NCBI GenBank assembly: GCA_963784895.1
Contig: CAWATM010000016.1
Location: 62,001 to 126,000 of the forward strand
Direction: 5' to 3'
Source: Gaiellasilicea sp963784895
GTDB lineage: Bacteria; Actinomycetota; Thermoleophilia; Gaiellales; Gaiellaceae
DNA: 64,000 nt
The translations under genes were made by a program, and so were the position numbers. Below are positions 49,954 through 59,600 of the stretch, in pieces; the first letter of the stretch is position 1; every line of letters starts with the position of its first letter. Below the pieces are notes generated by a model. It was not told where the DNA came from and did no database searches. It saw nothing but the letters and a program-made list of their open reading frames with translations.

Positions 49954-50898
49954 ATGGACACCTCCGAGCTCGACTACGACCTGCCCTCGGAGCTGATCGC
50001 CCAGCATCCGCCCGAGCGGCGCGACGCCTCTCGACTGCTCGTCTACGACCGTCCGTCGGGTGACGTCCGGCATCGGATTTTCGCGGAGCTGCCCGAGGAG
50101 CTGTCCGGCGAGCTCGCCGTCGTCAACGACACCAGAGTCGTCCCGGCGCGGATTCGGATCGAGCGTCCGCGAGGGGAGGTGCTGCTGCTCGAGCGCCTTG
50201 TCGATCAAGGCGGTGGGGGCGATGAGTGGCTCGCCCTCGCGCGGCCGACGCGCAAGCTGAAGGCAAGGGAACGCTACGGCGCCGTCGAGCTGCTCGAGCA
50301 CCTGGGCGAGGGCCGCTGGCGCGTGCGGCTCGACGGTGAGCCGGACGGGGAGGCGCCGCTGCCGCCCTACATCACCGAGCCGCTCGCCGACCCGAACCGC
50401 TACCAGACCGTCTACGCCGACGAGGCCGGCTCGGCGGCCGCGCCGACGGCCGGCCTCCACTTCACGCCGGAGCTGATCGGCCGGCTCGACGTGGAACGAG
50501 TCACGCTCCACGTCGGCCTCGACACGTTCCGCCCGCTCACGACCGACACGCTCGAGGCGCACGAGCTGCACGGGGAGCGCTACTCGGTCCAGCCGGGTGC
50601 TTGGCAGCGAATCGAGGCCGCCGAGCGCGTTCTCGCCGTCGGCACGACGACGGTGCGCGTGCTCGAGACGGTCGCCCGGACGCGAGAGCTCGACGGACGC
50701 ACGTCGCTCTTCGTCACGCCCGGCTTCGAGTTCCGGCGCGTCGACGCGCTGCTGACGAACTTCCATCTGCCGCGGTCGACGCTGCTCGCGCTCGTGATGG
50801 CGTTCGCGGGGGTCGACGCGACGCGTCGGCTGTACCGACTCGCGGTCGAAGAGCGGTATCGCTTCTACTCCTTCGGCGACGCGATGCTGATCCTGTGA
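49954..50898 (+). CDS. queA: S-adenosylmethionine:tRNA ribosyltransferase-isomerase
   Basis: 314 residues, slightly shorter than the usual 340-350. It transfers the ribosyl part of SAM to preQ1 in tRNA to give epoxyqueuosine. Start YDLPSELIAQHPPERRDASR, then NDTRVVPAR, TAGLHFTPEL near residue 170, the conserved GTTTVRVLE and the C-terminal TNFHLPRSTLLALVMAFAG. It overlaps tgt by 4 bp, the common queA-tgt-yajC-secDF order. Confidence 0.94.
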   Translation: MDTSELDYDLPSELIAQHPPERRDASRLLVYDRPSGDVRHRIFAELPEELSGELAVVNDTRVVPARIRIERPRGEVLLLERLVDQGGGGDEWLALARPTRKLKARERYGAVELLEHLGEGRWRVRLDGEPDGEAPLPPYITEPLADPNRYQTVYADEAGSAAAPTAGLHFTPELIGRLDVERVTLHVGLDTFRPLTTDTLEAHELHGERYSVQPGAWQRIEAAERVLAVGTTTVRVLETVARTRELDGRTSLFVTPGFEFRRVDALLTNFHLPRSTLLALVMAFAGVDATRRLYRLAVEERYRFYSFGDAMLIL

Positions 50899-52031
50899 GC
50901 CACTTCGAGGTCACTGCGACCGACGGTGCCGCGCGCGCCGGGATCCTGCGCACCGCGCACGGCGAGATCGCGACGCCTGCGTTCATGCCCGTCGGGACGA
51001 AGGGCACGGTCAAGAGCCTCGACCCGGACGAGCTGCGGACGGTCGGCGCGCAGGTCATCCTCGGCAACAGCTACCACCTCCACTTTCGCCCGGGGGACGA
51101 GGTGATCGGGGCCCTGGGTGGCCTGCACGCGTTCTCGGGCTGGGAAGGGCCGATCCTGACCGACTCGGGCGGTTTCCAGGTCTTCTCGCTCCGCGACACG
51201 CTGCTCGAGGTCGACGACGACGGCGTCACGTTCCGCTCCGTCTACGACGGCGCCGCAGCGCGCTTCTCGCCCGAGATCGCGGCACGGATCCAGCGCAACC
51301 TCGGCTCCGACATCGCGATGGCGTTCGACATCTGCCCGCCGGCGGGCGTCCCGCGGCCAGAGCTCGAGGAAGCCGTCCGGCTGACGACGCACTGGGCGGA
51401 GCGCCAGCGGGAGGAGGAGCGTGCGCCGGGCCAGCTCCTCTTCGGGATCGCGCAAGGCGCCGCAGACAGCGAGCTACGCCGCCGCTCGATCGAGGAGATC
51501 GCGGCGCTCGACTTCGACGGCCACGCGCTCGGCGGCCTCGCGGTGGGCGAGAGCCGCGAGGAGATGTTCGAGGCGACCGGCTGGGCGGCGCCGCTCCTGC
51601 CAGACGGAAAGCCGCGCTACTTCATGGGGATCGGCGACGCCGAGGGCGTTCTGCGGGTGATCGGCGCCGGGATCGACATGTTCGACTGCGTCCTCCCGAC
51701 CCGCACCGCCCGGACCGGCTCGGCGCTGACGGGGACGGGCCGCCTGAATCTCCGCAACGCCCGCTTCGCGAAGGATCCGCGCCCGCTCGAGGAAGGCTGC
51801 ACGTGCCCGGCCTGCACGCGCTTCTCGCGGGCCTACATCCGCCACCTCGTCAACCAGGAGGAGCTCCTCGGGCTCCGCCTGCTCAGCCTGCATAATCTCC
51901 AGTTCCTACTCGAACTGACCGCGGGCGCGCGGGCGGCGATCGAACGCGGCGAGCTCGCGGCCTACACCGCCGCGGCGCTCGCCCGGCTCGCCGGCGGGCC
52001 ACAGGAGGATCCTTGGAACCAGGAGGGCTGA
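50895..52031 (+). CDS. tgt: Queuine/preQ1 tRNA-ribosyltransferase
   Basis: 378 residues from GTG 50895. It exchanges guanine 34 for preQ1 in tRNAs with GUN anticodons. The base-recognition motif TDSGGFQVFSL is near residue 89. The nucleophile Asp sits in AMAFDICPP near 145 (usual FDECPP, here Ile for Glu), and GGLAVGE near 215. The zinc site CTCPAC near 305 plus H in LSLHNLQF is complete. yajC begins inside its 3' end. Confidence 0.94.
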   Translation: MSHFEVTATDGAARAGILRTAHGEIATPAFMPVGTKGTVKSLDPDELRTVGAQVILGNSYHLHFRPGDEVIGALGGLHAFSGWEGPILTDSGGFQVFSLRDTLLEVDDDGVTFRSVYDGAAARFSPEIAARIQRNLGSDIAMAFDICPPAGVPRPELEEAVRLTTHWAERQREEERAPGQLLFGIAQGAADSELRRRSIEEIAALDFDGHALGGLAVGESREEMFEATGWAAPLLPDGKPRYFMGIGDAEGVLRVIGAGIDMFDCVLPTRTARTGSALTGTGRLNLRNARFAKDPRPLEEGCTCPACTRFSRAYIRHLVNQEELLGLRLLSLHNLQFLLELTAGARAAIERGELAAYTAAALARLAGGPQEDPWNQEG

Positions 52032-52309
52032 TCGTTCTCGTCGCGCTGTTCGTGCTCTTCTGGCTGTTCATCATCAGGCCGCAGCGCCGCCGGGTGCAGG
52101 AGCAGCGCGAGCTGCACGAGTCGATCGCCGTCGGCGACGAGATCGTCACGCTGGGCGGCCTGCTCGGCCGCGTCCGGAGCATCGACGAGGCCGAGGACAC
52201 GCTGGAGGTCGAGATCGCGCCCGGAACCAACGTCCGTGTCGTCAGGCGTGGCGTGGCGACGGTGCTCACACCCGAAAATGCTCATGAAGAATTCACGCGA
52301 AATGAGTGA
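52013..52309 (+). CDS. yajC: Preprotein translocase subunit YajC
   Basis: 98 residues from TTG 52013, overlapping the tgt end. One membrane helix (LIVLVALFVLFWLFIIRP) followed by the family's RPQRRR and the small cytosolic domain GDEIVTLGGLLGRV. It associates with SecDF during protein export. Located directly before secDF. Confidence 0.93.
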   Translation: MEPGGLIVLVALFVLFWLFIIRPQRRRVQEQRELHESIAVGDEIVTLGGLLGRVRSIDEAEDTLEVEIAPGTNVRVVRRGVATVLTPENAHEEFTRNE

Positions 52310-52333
52310 CAACGCAGCTAACCTGCTGACCGC

Positions 52334-55130
52334 GTGAATCGCCGACCCCATCTCACTCTCGTCGCGCTGATCGTCGCCGGGCTGATCGGCGTCGGCCTGC
52401 TGGCGATCCCGGGCTCGCCGCTCGGACGACAAGCCGACGCTCGGCCTCGACCTCCAGGGCGGCCTCGAGGTGACCCTGAAGGCGGTCCCGCCGGCGAATC
52501 GGCCGCTGCAGGAGTCCGACCTCAACCGCTCCGTCGAGATCCTCCGCGAGCGCGTCGACGCGCTCGGTGTCGCAGAGCCGGAGATCCGCAAGCAGGGCGA
52601 CGACCAGATCGTCGTCGACCTCCCCGGCGTCAAGGATCCGGACCGCGTGATCGGGATCCTCGGCCAGACGGCCCAGCTCGAGCTCTTCGATCTGGAGCCG
52701 AGCCTTGCGCCGCCGTCGAGCTCCGGCGGCTTCGCCGCCCCGAAGGAGTCGCTGTACGAGCTCCTCGCCGGCCAGCAGGCACTCGTCGACCCGGGCACGG
52801 AGACGAACTGGTACCTGTTCGACGACAAGAAGAAGCTGCGCGCCGGCCCTGTCACCGAGCGCGACAAGCTGCTCGAGACCGACGTCGTCGACAAGGCGGG
52901 CGAGCGCGGCACGCTGCCCAAGGGCTGGCGGACGTTCGGCGTCCCGCCGAAGACGGTGGTCGTCACCTGCGGCGTCGGCGAGGTCGTCTGCCCGGGCGTC
53001 GGGGTCGAGAACCCGCAGCAGAACGTCTACTACCTCTTCCGGTACGACCCCGACAACGCCGATCCGAGCAAGGTCGTGCCCGAGATGACCGGCGAGCACC
53101 TGAAGCTGGCGGGCACCCGGCAGGACTTCGACACGACGACGGGCGAGCCAATCGTGACGATGCAGTTCACGGACGAGGGCGGCGACAGGTTCGGCGAGAT
53201 CACGAACCGTGAGGCCGACCGCGGCCGGGCCCGGCACAACATCACCGGTGGCCAGGGCAACCCGCAGGACGCGTTCCAGCACTTCGCGATCGTGCTCGAC
53301 CGCCAGATCAAGTCGTGGCCGTCGATCGACTTCGAGCAGTACCCGAACGGGATCGGCGGCACGAACGGCGCCCAGATCACCGGCATCGGCAGCCTCGAGG
53401 AGGCGAAGGACCTCGCGCTCGTGCTCCAGAGCGGTGCGCTGCCCGTCACCTTCAAGACGCTCGAGACGACCGCGATCTCGGCGACGCTGGGCAAGGACTC
53501 GCTCGCCGAGGCGTGGAAGGCGGCGATCGCCGGTCTGATCGTCGTTGCGCTCTTCCTACTCGTCTTCTACCGCGTGCTCGGCGTCGTCGCCGTGATCGGC
53601 CTCGGCATCTACGCCGCCTTCCTCTACGCCGCGATCCTCGTCTTCAACGTCACCCTGACGCTGCCGGGCTTCGCCGGGATGATCCTGACGCTGGGGGTGG
53701 CCGCCGACGCGAACATCGTCATCTTCGAACGCGTGAAGGAGGAGTACCGCGCCGGGAAATCCGTCCGTGCGGCGATCTCCGCCGGCTACGGCAAGGGCTT
53801 CGCGACGATCATCGACGCGAACGTCGTCACTGCGATCACGGCGATGGTGCTCTTCCTCGTCGCGACCGCCGGCGTGAAGGGCTTCGCCCTGATGCTCCTG
53901 ATCGGAACGCTGATCTCGCTGCTCACCGCCGTCGCGGCGACGCGCGCGATCCTCGGCCTACTCGCCGGCTTCAAGTGGTTCGACAACCCGCGGCTGATGG
54001 GCGCCGAGGGAGAGCCACCCGCGTGGATCCGGCGCGACTTCGTCGGCTTGCGCAGGATCTGGTTCGGGATCTCGGCCGTCGTGCTCGCGATCTCGATCCT
54101 CGCGATCGGGATCAAGGGTCTCAATCTCGGGATCGACTTCGACGGCGGGACGAAGATCACCGCAACCGTGCCGGAGGCCGTGTCGGTCGAGGAGGTCCGC
54201 GCCGAGGCGGGGAAGCTCGGCCAGGAGGGCGCCCAGATCGTCGGCCGCGGCGACGCGGTGGGGGACAAGTATCCCGGCTTCCAGATCCAGACCGAAGAGC
54301 TCTCGGCGGTCGAGTCCCGCAATCTGACCCAGAGCCTCAACCGCGCCTTCGACGCCGACACGAGCGTCCAGACCGTCTCCGCGAGCTTCGGCCGCCAGAT
54401 CGCCGAGGGCGCGATCCTCGCGATCATCGTCTCGCTGCTCCTGATCACGATCTACATCGCCTTCCGCTTCCAGGCGAAGTTCGCAGGCCCGGTGATGTTC
54501 GCGCTGATCCACGACGTGGTGATCACGGTCGGGATCTACGCGCTCCTCGGCCGGGAGGTGACGACCGCCACGGTCGCCGCGGTGCTGACCGTGCTCGGGT
54601 ACTCGATCTACGACACGATCATCATCTTCGACCGGATCCGGGAGAACATCCCGCTGATGAAGCGGGCGTCGTTCCGGACGCTCGCGAACGTCTCGCTCTG
54701 GGAGACGATCCCGCGCTCGCTCGCGACGACGTTCATCACGCTGCTGCCGATCTCGACGCTCTACTTCTTCGGCGGCGAGACGCTGAAGGACTTCGCGTTC
54801 GCGCTGCTGATCGGGATCGGCGCCGGCTCGTACTCGTCGATCTTCATCGCCGCGCCGCTGCTCTCCTGGCTGAAGGAGCGGGAGCCGGAGTACGCCCGGC
54901 GCAAGGATGACGCCTTCGCCTCCGACGCGGGCTCGGTCGGCGGCCTGCTCAAGGAGGCCGAGGAGCTCGCGGCCGCCCGGCCCACGCCCGATCTGATCCC
55001 AGACGCATTCCAGGACGGGGGCGAGGCGGCCACGGACGGCGTGCCCGAGCCCGAGACCGCCGCCGACCAGACGAAGCGCGACCGGCGCCGCCAGCGCCGC
55101 AGCGCGCGTCCGCATGGCCGCGCCCGATAG
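52334..55130 (+). CDS. secDF: Protein translocase SecDF fusion, apparent frameshift near 52424
   Basis: SecD and SecF parts in one gene. SecD: first helix from GTG 52334 (HLTLVALIVAGLIGVGLLAI), then the D1 motif KPTLGLDLQGGLEVT, the large P1 domain, and TM helices near 53500-53980 with VAADANIVIFER. SecF: FDGGTKITATV near 54140 and its TM helices with IYDTIIIFDRIRE. The first 30 codons and the rest are in different frames. Removing one G of CTCGGACGAC at 52421-52430 joins them into an expected SecD. Downstream codons alone would start at GTG 52470 without the first helix. It is driven by the proton gradient during export. Confidence 0.88.
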
Positions 55131-55335
55131 TCAAGCCTTCGCGCTCCGCCAGCTGGTCGACGAGCTGGCCGCGCAGCTGCGCTCGGGCGTCGACAAGCTG
55201 ACCGACCTACCGCAGGAGACGGGCGAACGGCTCGCGCGCGAGCTCGGGCTCGTCCGGCGCGAGGAGGTCGAGTCGCTCGAGCTCCGCCTCGCCCAGCTCG
55301 AGCATCGGCTCAAGCTGCTCGAACGCAACGGCTAG
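55114..55335 (+). CDS. Small coiled-coil protein (73 aa), UbiK/BMFP-like
   Basis: MAAPDSQAFALRQLVDELAA, then ELGLVRREEVESLELRLAQL and LERNG. The pattern of an amphipathic helix plus C-terminal coiled coil with REEVESLE resembles the BMFP/UbiK accessory-factor family. The relation is tentative in an actinobacterium. It overlaps the secDF end by 17 bp. Confidence 0.65.
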   Translation: MAAPDSQAFALRQLVDELAAQLRSGVDKLTDLPQETGERLARELGLVRREEVESLELRLAQLEHRLKLLERNG

Positions 55336-55369
55336 GTAGCGGCGGGGGCAGCTAGGCGGCCCGGACAAG

Positions 55370-56827
55370 TCAGACTCGCCGCCGCCAGCGCGTGAAGACG
55401 TCCTCGAGGTCGGCGCGCATCGAGCGCGGGATCAGGACGAAGAGCCGGTCGCCGGCCTCGACGACGGTGCTGCCGCGGGGTGGGATCGTCTCGTCGCCGC
55501 GGTTGATCACGGCGATCAGCGCCGACCGCGGCAACCCGAGCTCGCGGACGGCGGAGCCGTTGACGGCGTGGTCGCCCGCGACCGCGAAGTCGACCAGCTC
55601 GAGCTTGCTCAGCGGCCCGACCTCGAGCGGCGCCTCGTGCACGGGCGGCGCCGGCGCGATCAGGCCGAGTCGACCCGCGACGCGCTCCAGCGTCGTTCCT
55701 TGCACGATCGCCGAGACGACGACGACGAAGAAGACGGCGTTGAAGATCGTCTCCTTCTCCGGCACGTCCGAGGAGAGGACGAATGTCGCGAGCACAATCG
55801 GCACGGCGCCGCGCAGCCCCGCCCAGCCGAGCAGGATTCGCTCGCGGGCGTTGAAATCGCTGAACGCCGTCGACACCCAGACCGAGGCCGGCCGGGCGAC
55901 CAGCATCAGGAACGCCGCGAGCGCGAGTCCGGGAGCGGCCACGTCCGGCAGGTCGGAGGGGAAGACGAGCAGACCGAGGACGATGAAGAGCGCCACCTGC
56001 GCGGCGAACGCGAGCCCCTCGTGGAACGAGACGAGCTGTCGCCGGTAGCGGGACGGTGTGCTGCCGACGGCGAGCCCGACGAGGTAGACCGACAGGAAGC
56101 CGCTGCCGCCGATCACGTCGGCGAGCCCGAACGAGATCGCCGCCGCGGCGAGCGACGCGACCGGCGCGAACGCACCGATCGAGTGCGGGATGCGGGCGAA
56201 GATCCAGGCGGCCAGCGCGCCGAAGGCGACGCCGACGACGAGGCCGAGGCCGAGCTGCTGCACGACGAGCAGCACCAGGTCGTCCATCCCGTAATCGTCC
56301 GGCTGCTCGATCCAGGCGATCAGGCCGAGCGTGAGCGCGATCGCCATCGGGTCGTTGCCGCCCGACTCGGCCTCGAGCGTGCGCGCGAGCCTGCGCCGGA
56401 TGTGCGTGAAGCGGAGCGTGGCGAAGACCGCTGCGGCGTCGGTCGAGGAGACGACGGCGCCGAGGAGGACGGATTCGAGCCAGGAGAGGTCGAAGAGCAG
56501 ATACGCCGCGGCGCCGGTCAGCACTGCGCTGACTACGACGCCGACCGTGCCGAGCAGCGCCGCCGGCACGGCGACCTCGCGGAGCCGGCGCCATGAGGTC
56601 TGGAGGCCGCCCTCGTAGAGAATCAGCGCCAAGCCGACGATGCCGACCTCGCGGGCGAGCTCGGCGTCGTCGAAGTCGATCCCGCCCGGCCCGTCCGAGC
56701 CGAGCAGCATCCCGAGCGCCAGGAACGCCGACAGGACGGGCAGCCCGGTCCGCGCGGCGCCGAGCGCGGCGATGATGCTGGCGGCGAGAACGCCGCCGAC
56801 GAGCAGGAGCATGAGGCCCTCGTCCAC
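55370..56827 (-). CDS. CPA1-type K+/Na+:H+ antiporter with TrkA-C domain (NhaP2-like)
   Basis: 485 residues from GTG 56827 (ATG 56812 is an alternative). About 12 membrane helices with AVVSSTDAAAVF near 115, the ion-binding LEAESGGNDPMAIAL near 140 and LGWAGLRGAVPIVLA near 320. A C-terminal cytosolic TrkA_C/RCK_C-type domain (about 400-480: VRELGLPRSALIAVINRGDE) follows and may bind a nucleotide ligand such as c-di-AMP. The cation is not defined. Confidence 0.9.
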   Translation of the reverse strand: MDEGLMLLLVGGVLAASIIAALGAARTGLPVLSAFLALGMLLGSDGPGGIDFDDAELAREVGIVGLALILYEGGLQTSWRRLREVAVPAALLGTVGVVVSAVLTGAAAYLLFDLSWLESVLLGAVVSSTDAAAVFATLRFTHIRRRLARTLEAESGGNDPMAIALTLGLIAWIEQPDDYGMDDLVLLVVQQLGLGLVVGVAFGALAAWIFARIPHSIGAFAPVASLAAAAISFGLADVIGGSGFLSVYLVGLAVGSTPSRYRRQLVSFHEGLAFAAQVALFIVLGLLVFPSDLPDVAAPGLALAAFLMLVARPASVWVSTAFSDFNARERILLGWAGLRGAVPIVLATFVLSSDVPEKETIFNAVFFVVVVSAIVQGTTLERVAGRLGLIAPAPPVHEAPLEVGPLSKLELVDFAVAGDHAVNGSAVRELGLPRSALIAVINRGDETIPPRGSTVVEAGDRLFVLIPRSMRADLEDVFTRWRRRV

Positions 56828-56860
56828 GCTCCTATCCTTCCTTGTTCGGGAGCGAAGCGA

Positions 56861-56881
56861 CCCTTCAGGGGTCTTCGCGCG
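56861..56881. repeat. Dispersed 21-bp repeat, copy 2
   Basis: CCCTTCAGGGGTCTTCGCGC continuing G, matching 38492-38512 at 20 of 21 positions. It includes a small CCCTT/AGGGG dyad. It lies between the divergent antiporter and UbiB-like genes. Confidence 0.55.
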
Positions 56882-56960
56882 CCCGGAGTCCGTTCCGCGG
56901 ACTTCGACCCTGCACAGCGAAGAAGACGGAGTCCTGGCCGCCGCGTGGAACACTTCCGAC

Positions 56961-58631
56961 ATGGCGACGCGACCTCGCACGCGCAAGATCGGCCGTCTCT
57001 CCGAAATCGCGCAGGTCGCGGTCCGGCATGGGTTCGGCTACTTCTTCGAGCGGCACAAGCTGAACGATCTGCTCCCGTGGACGACGCGGGTCGAGGCGAG
57101 TGCGGCGGCTGTCGGCTCGGAGCGGGGGCGTCACCTGCGCGAGATGCTCGACGAGCTCGGCCCGACGTTCGTCAAGTTCGGCCAGCTGCTCTCGACCCGG
57201 CCGGATGTCGTGCCGCCGGACATCGTCGCCGAGCTCCGCGGCCTCCAGGACGATGTGACGCCGTTCCCATTCGCGCAGGTGCGCGAAGTGGTCGAGGACG
57301 AGCTCGGGTTGACGATCGAGCAGGCGTTCGTCGAGTTCGGCGAGACGCCGATCGCGGCGGCGTCGATCGGCCAGGTGCACAAGGCGATCCTGCCGAACGG
57401 CGACGCCGTCGTCGTCAAGGTGCAGCGCCCCAATGCCCCGCGTCAGATCGAGAACGACCTCGCGCTCCTCTACCAGGCCGCGCGGCTGATCCGGGAGCGC
57501 GTGCGCGCGCTCGACTTCATCGACGTCAACGATCTCGTCGACGAGTTCGCGCGCTTCATCCGCCAGGAGCTCGACTACAAGCTCGAGGCACGGCACGCCG
57601 ACACGTTCCGCCGCAACTTCGAGGGCTCCGCCGTCGTCGTCGTGCCGAAGGTCTACTGGGACTACTCCGGCGTCCGGATGCTGACGCTCGAGTACCTCGA
57701 GGGGATCCAGCTCGCCGACCTCGAGCTCGAGGAAACCGCGCTCGACGCGCGACGCGAACTCGCCTACCGGGTGACGGACACGTGGATGGAGATGATCTTC
57801 CGGCACGGCTTCTTCCATGGCGACCCCCACCCGGCGAACGTGCTCGTGCTCGACGGCGGCCGGATCGGGCTCGTCGACTTCGGCCTCGTCGGCAAGCTCA
57901 CCGACGAGGACATGGCGCGGCTGACACGCCTCTTCATCGACGCCGCGACCGAGAACGTCGACGCGCTGCCGCGCCGACTCGCCGAGCTCGGCGTCCGCTA
58001 TCCGAAGGAGCGCGAGGACGAGTTCGCGGCCGAGCTGCGCGAGCTCTTCTACCGCTACTACGGCGCCAGCCTGGCGGACATCGACCCGATCCAGGTGATC
58101 CGCGAGGCCTTCGCGCTGATCTACTCGATGAACCTGCACCTGCCGACGCGGTTCGTCCTCCTCGACAAGGCGATCGCGACGCTCGGGGCAGTCGGTGTCG
58201 AGCTCTACCCGGCGTTCAATGTCTTCGAGGTGGCACGGCCGTACGCACGCGAGCTGATGGTGGAGCGGTTCTCGCCCTCACGGCTCGCGACGCGCGCGCA
58301 GAAGCGGGGGCGGGAGCTGTACGAGATCGCAAACGAGCTGCCGTACCAGGTGCACGACGTGCTCCAGGAGATCCGCGACGGCCAGATCGAGGTCGGCTTC
58401 GTCCACAAGGGGCTGGACGAGTTCATGCACAAACTCGACGTGATCTTCAACCGGCTCGTGATCGCGCTCGTCGTCGCCGGCGGCCTGCTCGGCTCGTCGC
58501 TGATCGGGATCCTCGCCACCGACGGCCCGCAGATCTTCGGGATCCACTTCCTCTCCGTGATCGGCTTCATCATGTCCGGCGTGCTGGGGGCGTGGCTGCT
58601 GATCGGCGTGCTGCGAAGCGGCCGGATCTAG
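56961..58631 (+). CDS. ubiB: ABC1/UbiB-family atypical protein kinase-like protein
   Basis: 556 residues from ATG 56961. KXGQ motif (TFVKFGQLLSTRPD near residue 75), AAASIGQVHKA, ELDYKLEARHAD, catalytic-loop HGDPHPANV and metal-binding DFG, followed by two C-terminal membrane helices (LVIALVVAGGLLGSSLIG and IGFIMSGVLGAWLLIG). UbiB-type proteins use ATP hydrolysis to support coenzyme Q or isoprenoid-lipid pathways. In a menaquinone user it would act on another isoprenoid lipid; that is inference. Confidence 0.92.
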   Translation: MATRPRTRKIGRLSEIAQVAVRHGFGYFFERHKLNDLLPWTTRVEASAAAVGSERGRHLREMLDELGPTFVKFGQLLSTRPDVVPPDIVAELRGLQDDVTPFPFAQVREVVEDELGLTIEQAFVEFGETPIAAASIGQVHKAILPNGDAVVVKVQRPNAPRQIENDLALLYQAARLIRERVRALDFIDVNDLVDEFARFIRQELDYKLEARHADTFRRNFEGSAVVVVPKVYWDYSGVRMLTLEYLEGIQLADLELEETALDARRELAYRVTDTWMEMIFRHGFFHGDPHPANVLVLDGGRIGLVDFGLVGKLTDEDMARLTRLFIDAATENVDALPRRLAELGVRYPKEREDEFAAELRELFYRYYGASLADIDPIQVIREAFALIYSMNLHLPTRFVLLDKAIATLGAVGVELYPAFNVFEVARPYARELMVERFSPSRLATRAQKRGRELYEIANELPYQVHDVLQEIRDGQIEVGFVHKGLDEFMHKLDVIFNRLVIALVVAGGLLGSSLIGILATDGPQIFGIHFLSVIGFIMSGVLGAWLLIGVLRSGRI

Positions 58632-59563
58632 GGCCGCAGCGATTCGACCACGCCGCTGACGGTCAGCCCCGGCTGCGGGCCGCCGGCGACGACGAAGACA
58701 CGCCCGCCCGCCGAGACGACGCCGAGCCCGTGGCGCGGCGTCGGGAGTTCGGGGAGGCGCTGCCAGCGCTTCGTCTGCAGCACGTACGAGTAGACGGCCC
58801 CGATCGTGCCCTGCGGGCGCTCGCCGCCGATCGAGAAAATCTTCCCGTTCGCGAAGGCCGCGCCAGTGCCGCCGCGGGCCTGCGGAACGGGTGCCAGCCG
58901 CGTCCAGCGCCGCGCCCGCGCGTCGTAGACCTCGAACCGGTTCGTGTTCGTGTCGATCCCCGCGCTGCGGCCGCCAATCGCGTAGACCAGCGTCCCGGCG
59001 GCGGCAGCCGCGAGGTGCTCGCGGGGCGACGGGCCGGGGAGTCGCGCCCAGCGCCGTGTCTTCAAGTCGAGCGCGAAGGCGACGCGGGCGAGCCCGCGCC
59101 GGCCGTCGACTCCGCCGACAACGTAGAGCTTGCCGCCCGCGATGGCGGCGGCCGCGGCAGCGCGGGCGTCGGGCAGCTGCGGCAGTCGGCGCCAGGTCTC
59201 GTCCTGGCCGAGCACGAAGACCGTCTTGAGCGGGTTGCGATCACCGCCGTAGCCCCCGACGACGTAGACGTTGCCGTTCGCGCTCGCGGCCGTGGCGTGA
59301 TCGACCGGGAGCGGCAGGTCGGGGAGCCGCCGCCACGTGTTCCGGGCGATCGAGTAGGCGTCGGCTCGGGCCGAGTTACCGCCGTTCGCGGTGAAGCCCC
59401 CGACGGCGACGATCTCGCCGCGGGCGACGCCGGCCGCCACCTCCGTCCGCGGTTCCGGCAGCGGCGCGTGCGTCTGCCACGGGGCCGGTGCGGCGGCCGC
59501 GAGCGGCACCGCCAGGATGAGCCAGGTGGGGAGCGATCGTCGCAGAATCGTTGGAAAAGACAT
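58628..59563 (-). CDS. Secreted Kelch-repeat beta-propeller protein
   Basis: 311 residues from ATG 59563 (MSFPTILRRSLPTWLILA), signal peptide then about six Kelch repeats. Each carries the Gly-Gly pair and a following W (VYVVGGYGG ... TWRRLPQLP; LYVVGGVDG ... RWARLPGPS; IFSIGGERP ... RWQRLPELP). Predicted extracytoplasmic beta-propeller with unknown ligand. It converges with the ubiB gene (4-bp overlap) and diverges from the orphan regulator by about 37 bp. Confidence 0.88.
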   Translation of the reverse strand: MSFPTILRRSLPTWLILAVPLAAAAPAPWQTHAPLPEPRTEVAAGVARGEIVAVGGFTANGGNSARADAYSIARNTWRRLPDLPLPVDHATAASANGNVYVVGGYGGDRNPLKTVFVLGQDETWRRLPQLPDARAAAAAAIAGGKLYVVGGVDGRRGLARVAFALDLKTRRWARLPGPSPREHLAAAAAGTLVYAIGGRSAGIDTNTNRFEVYDARARRWTRLAPVPQARGGTGAAFANGKIFSIGGERPQGTIGAVYSYVLQTKRWQRLPELPTPRHGLGVVSAGGRVFVVAGGPQPGLTVSGVVESLRP

Positions 59564-59600
59564 CTTTCGCGCTCCTGAGGCCGTCGCTAGCCTCGACAGC

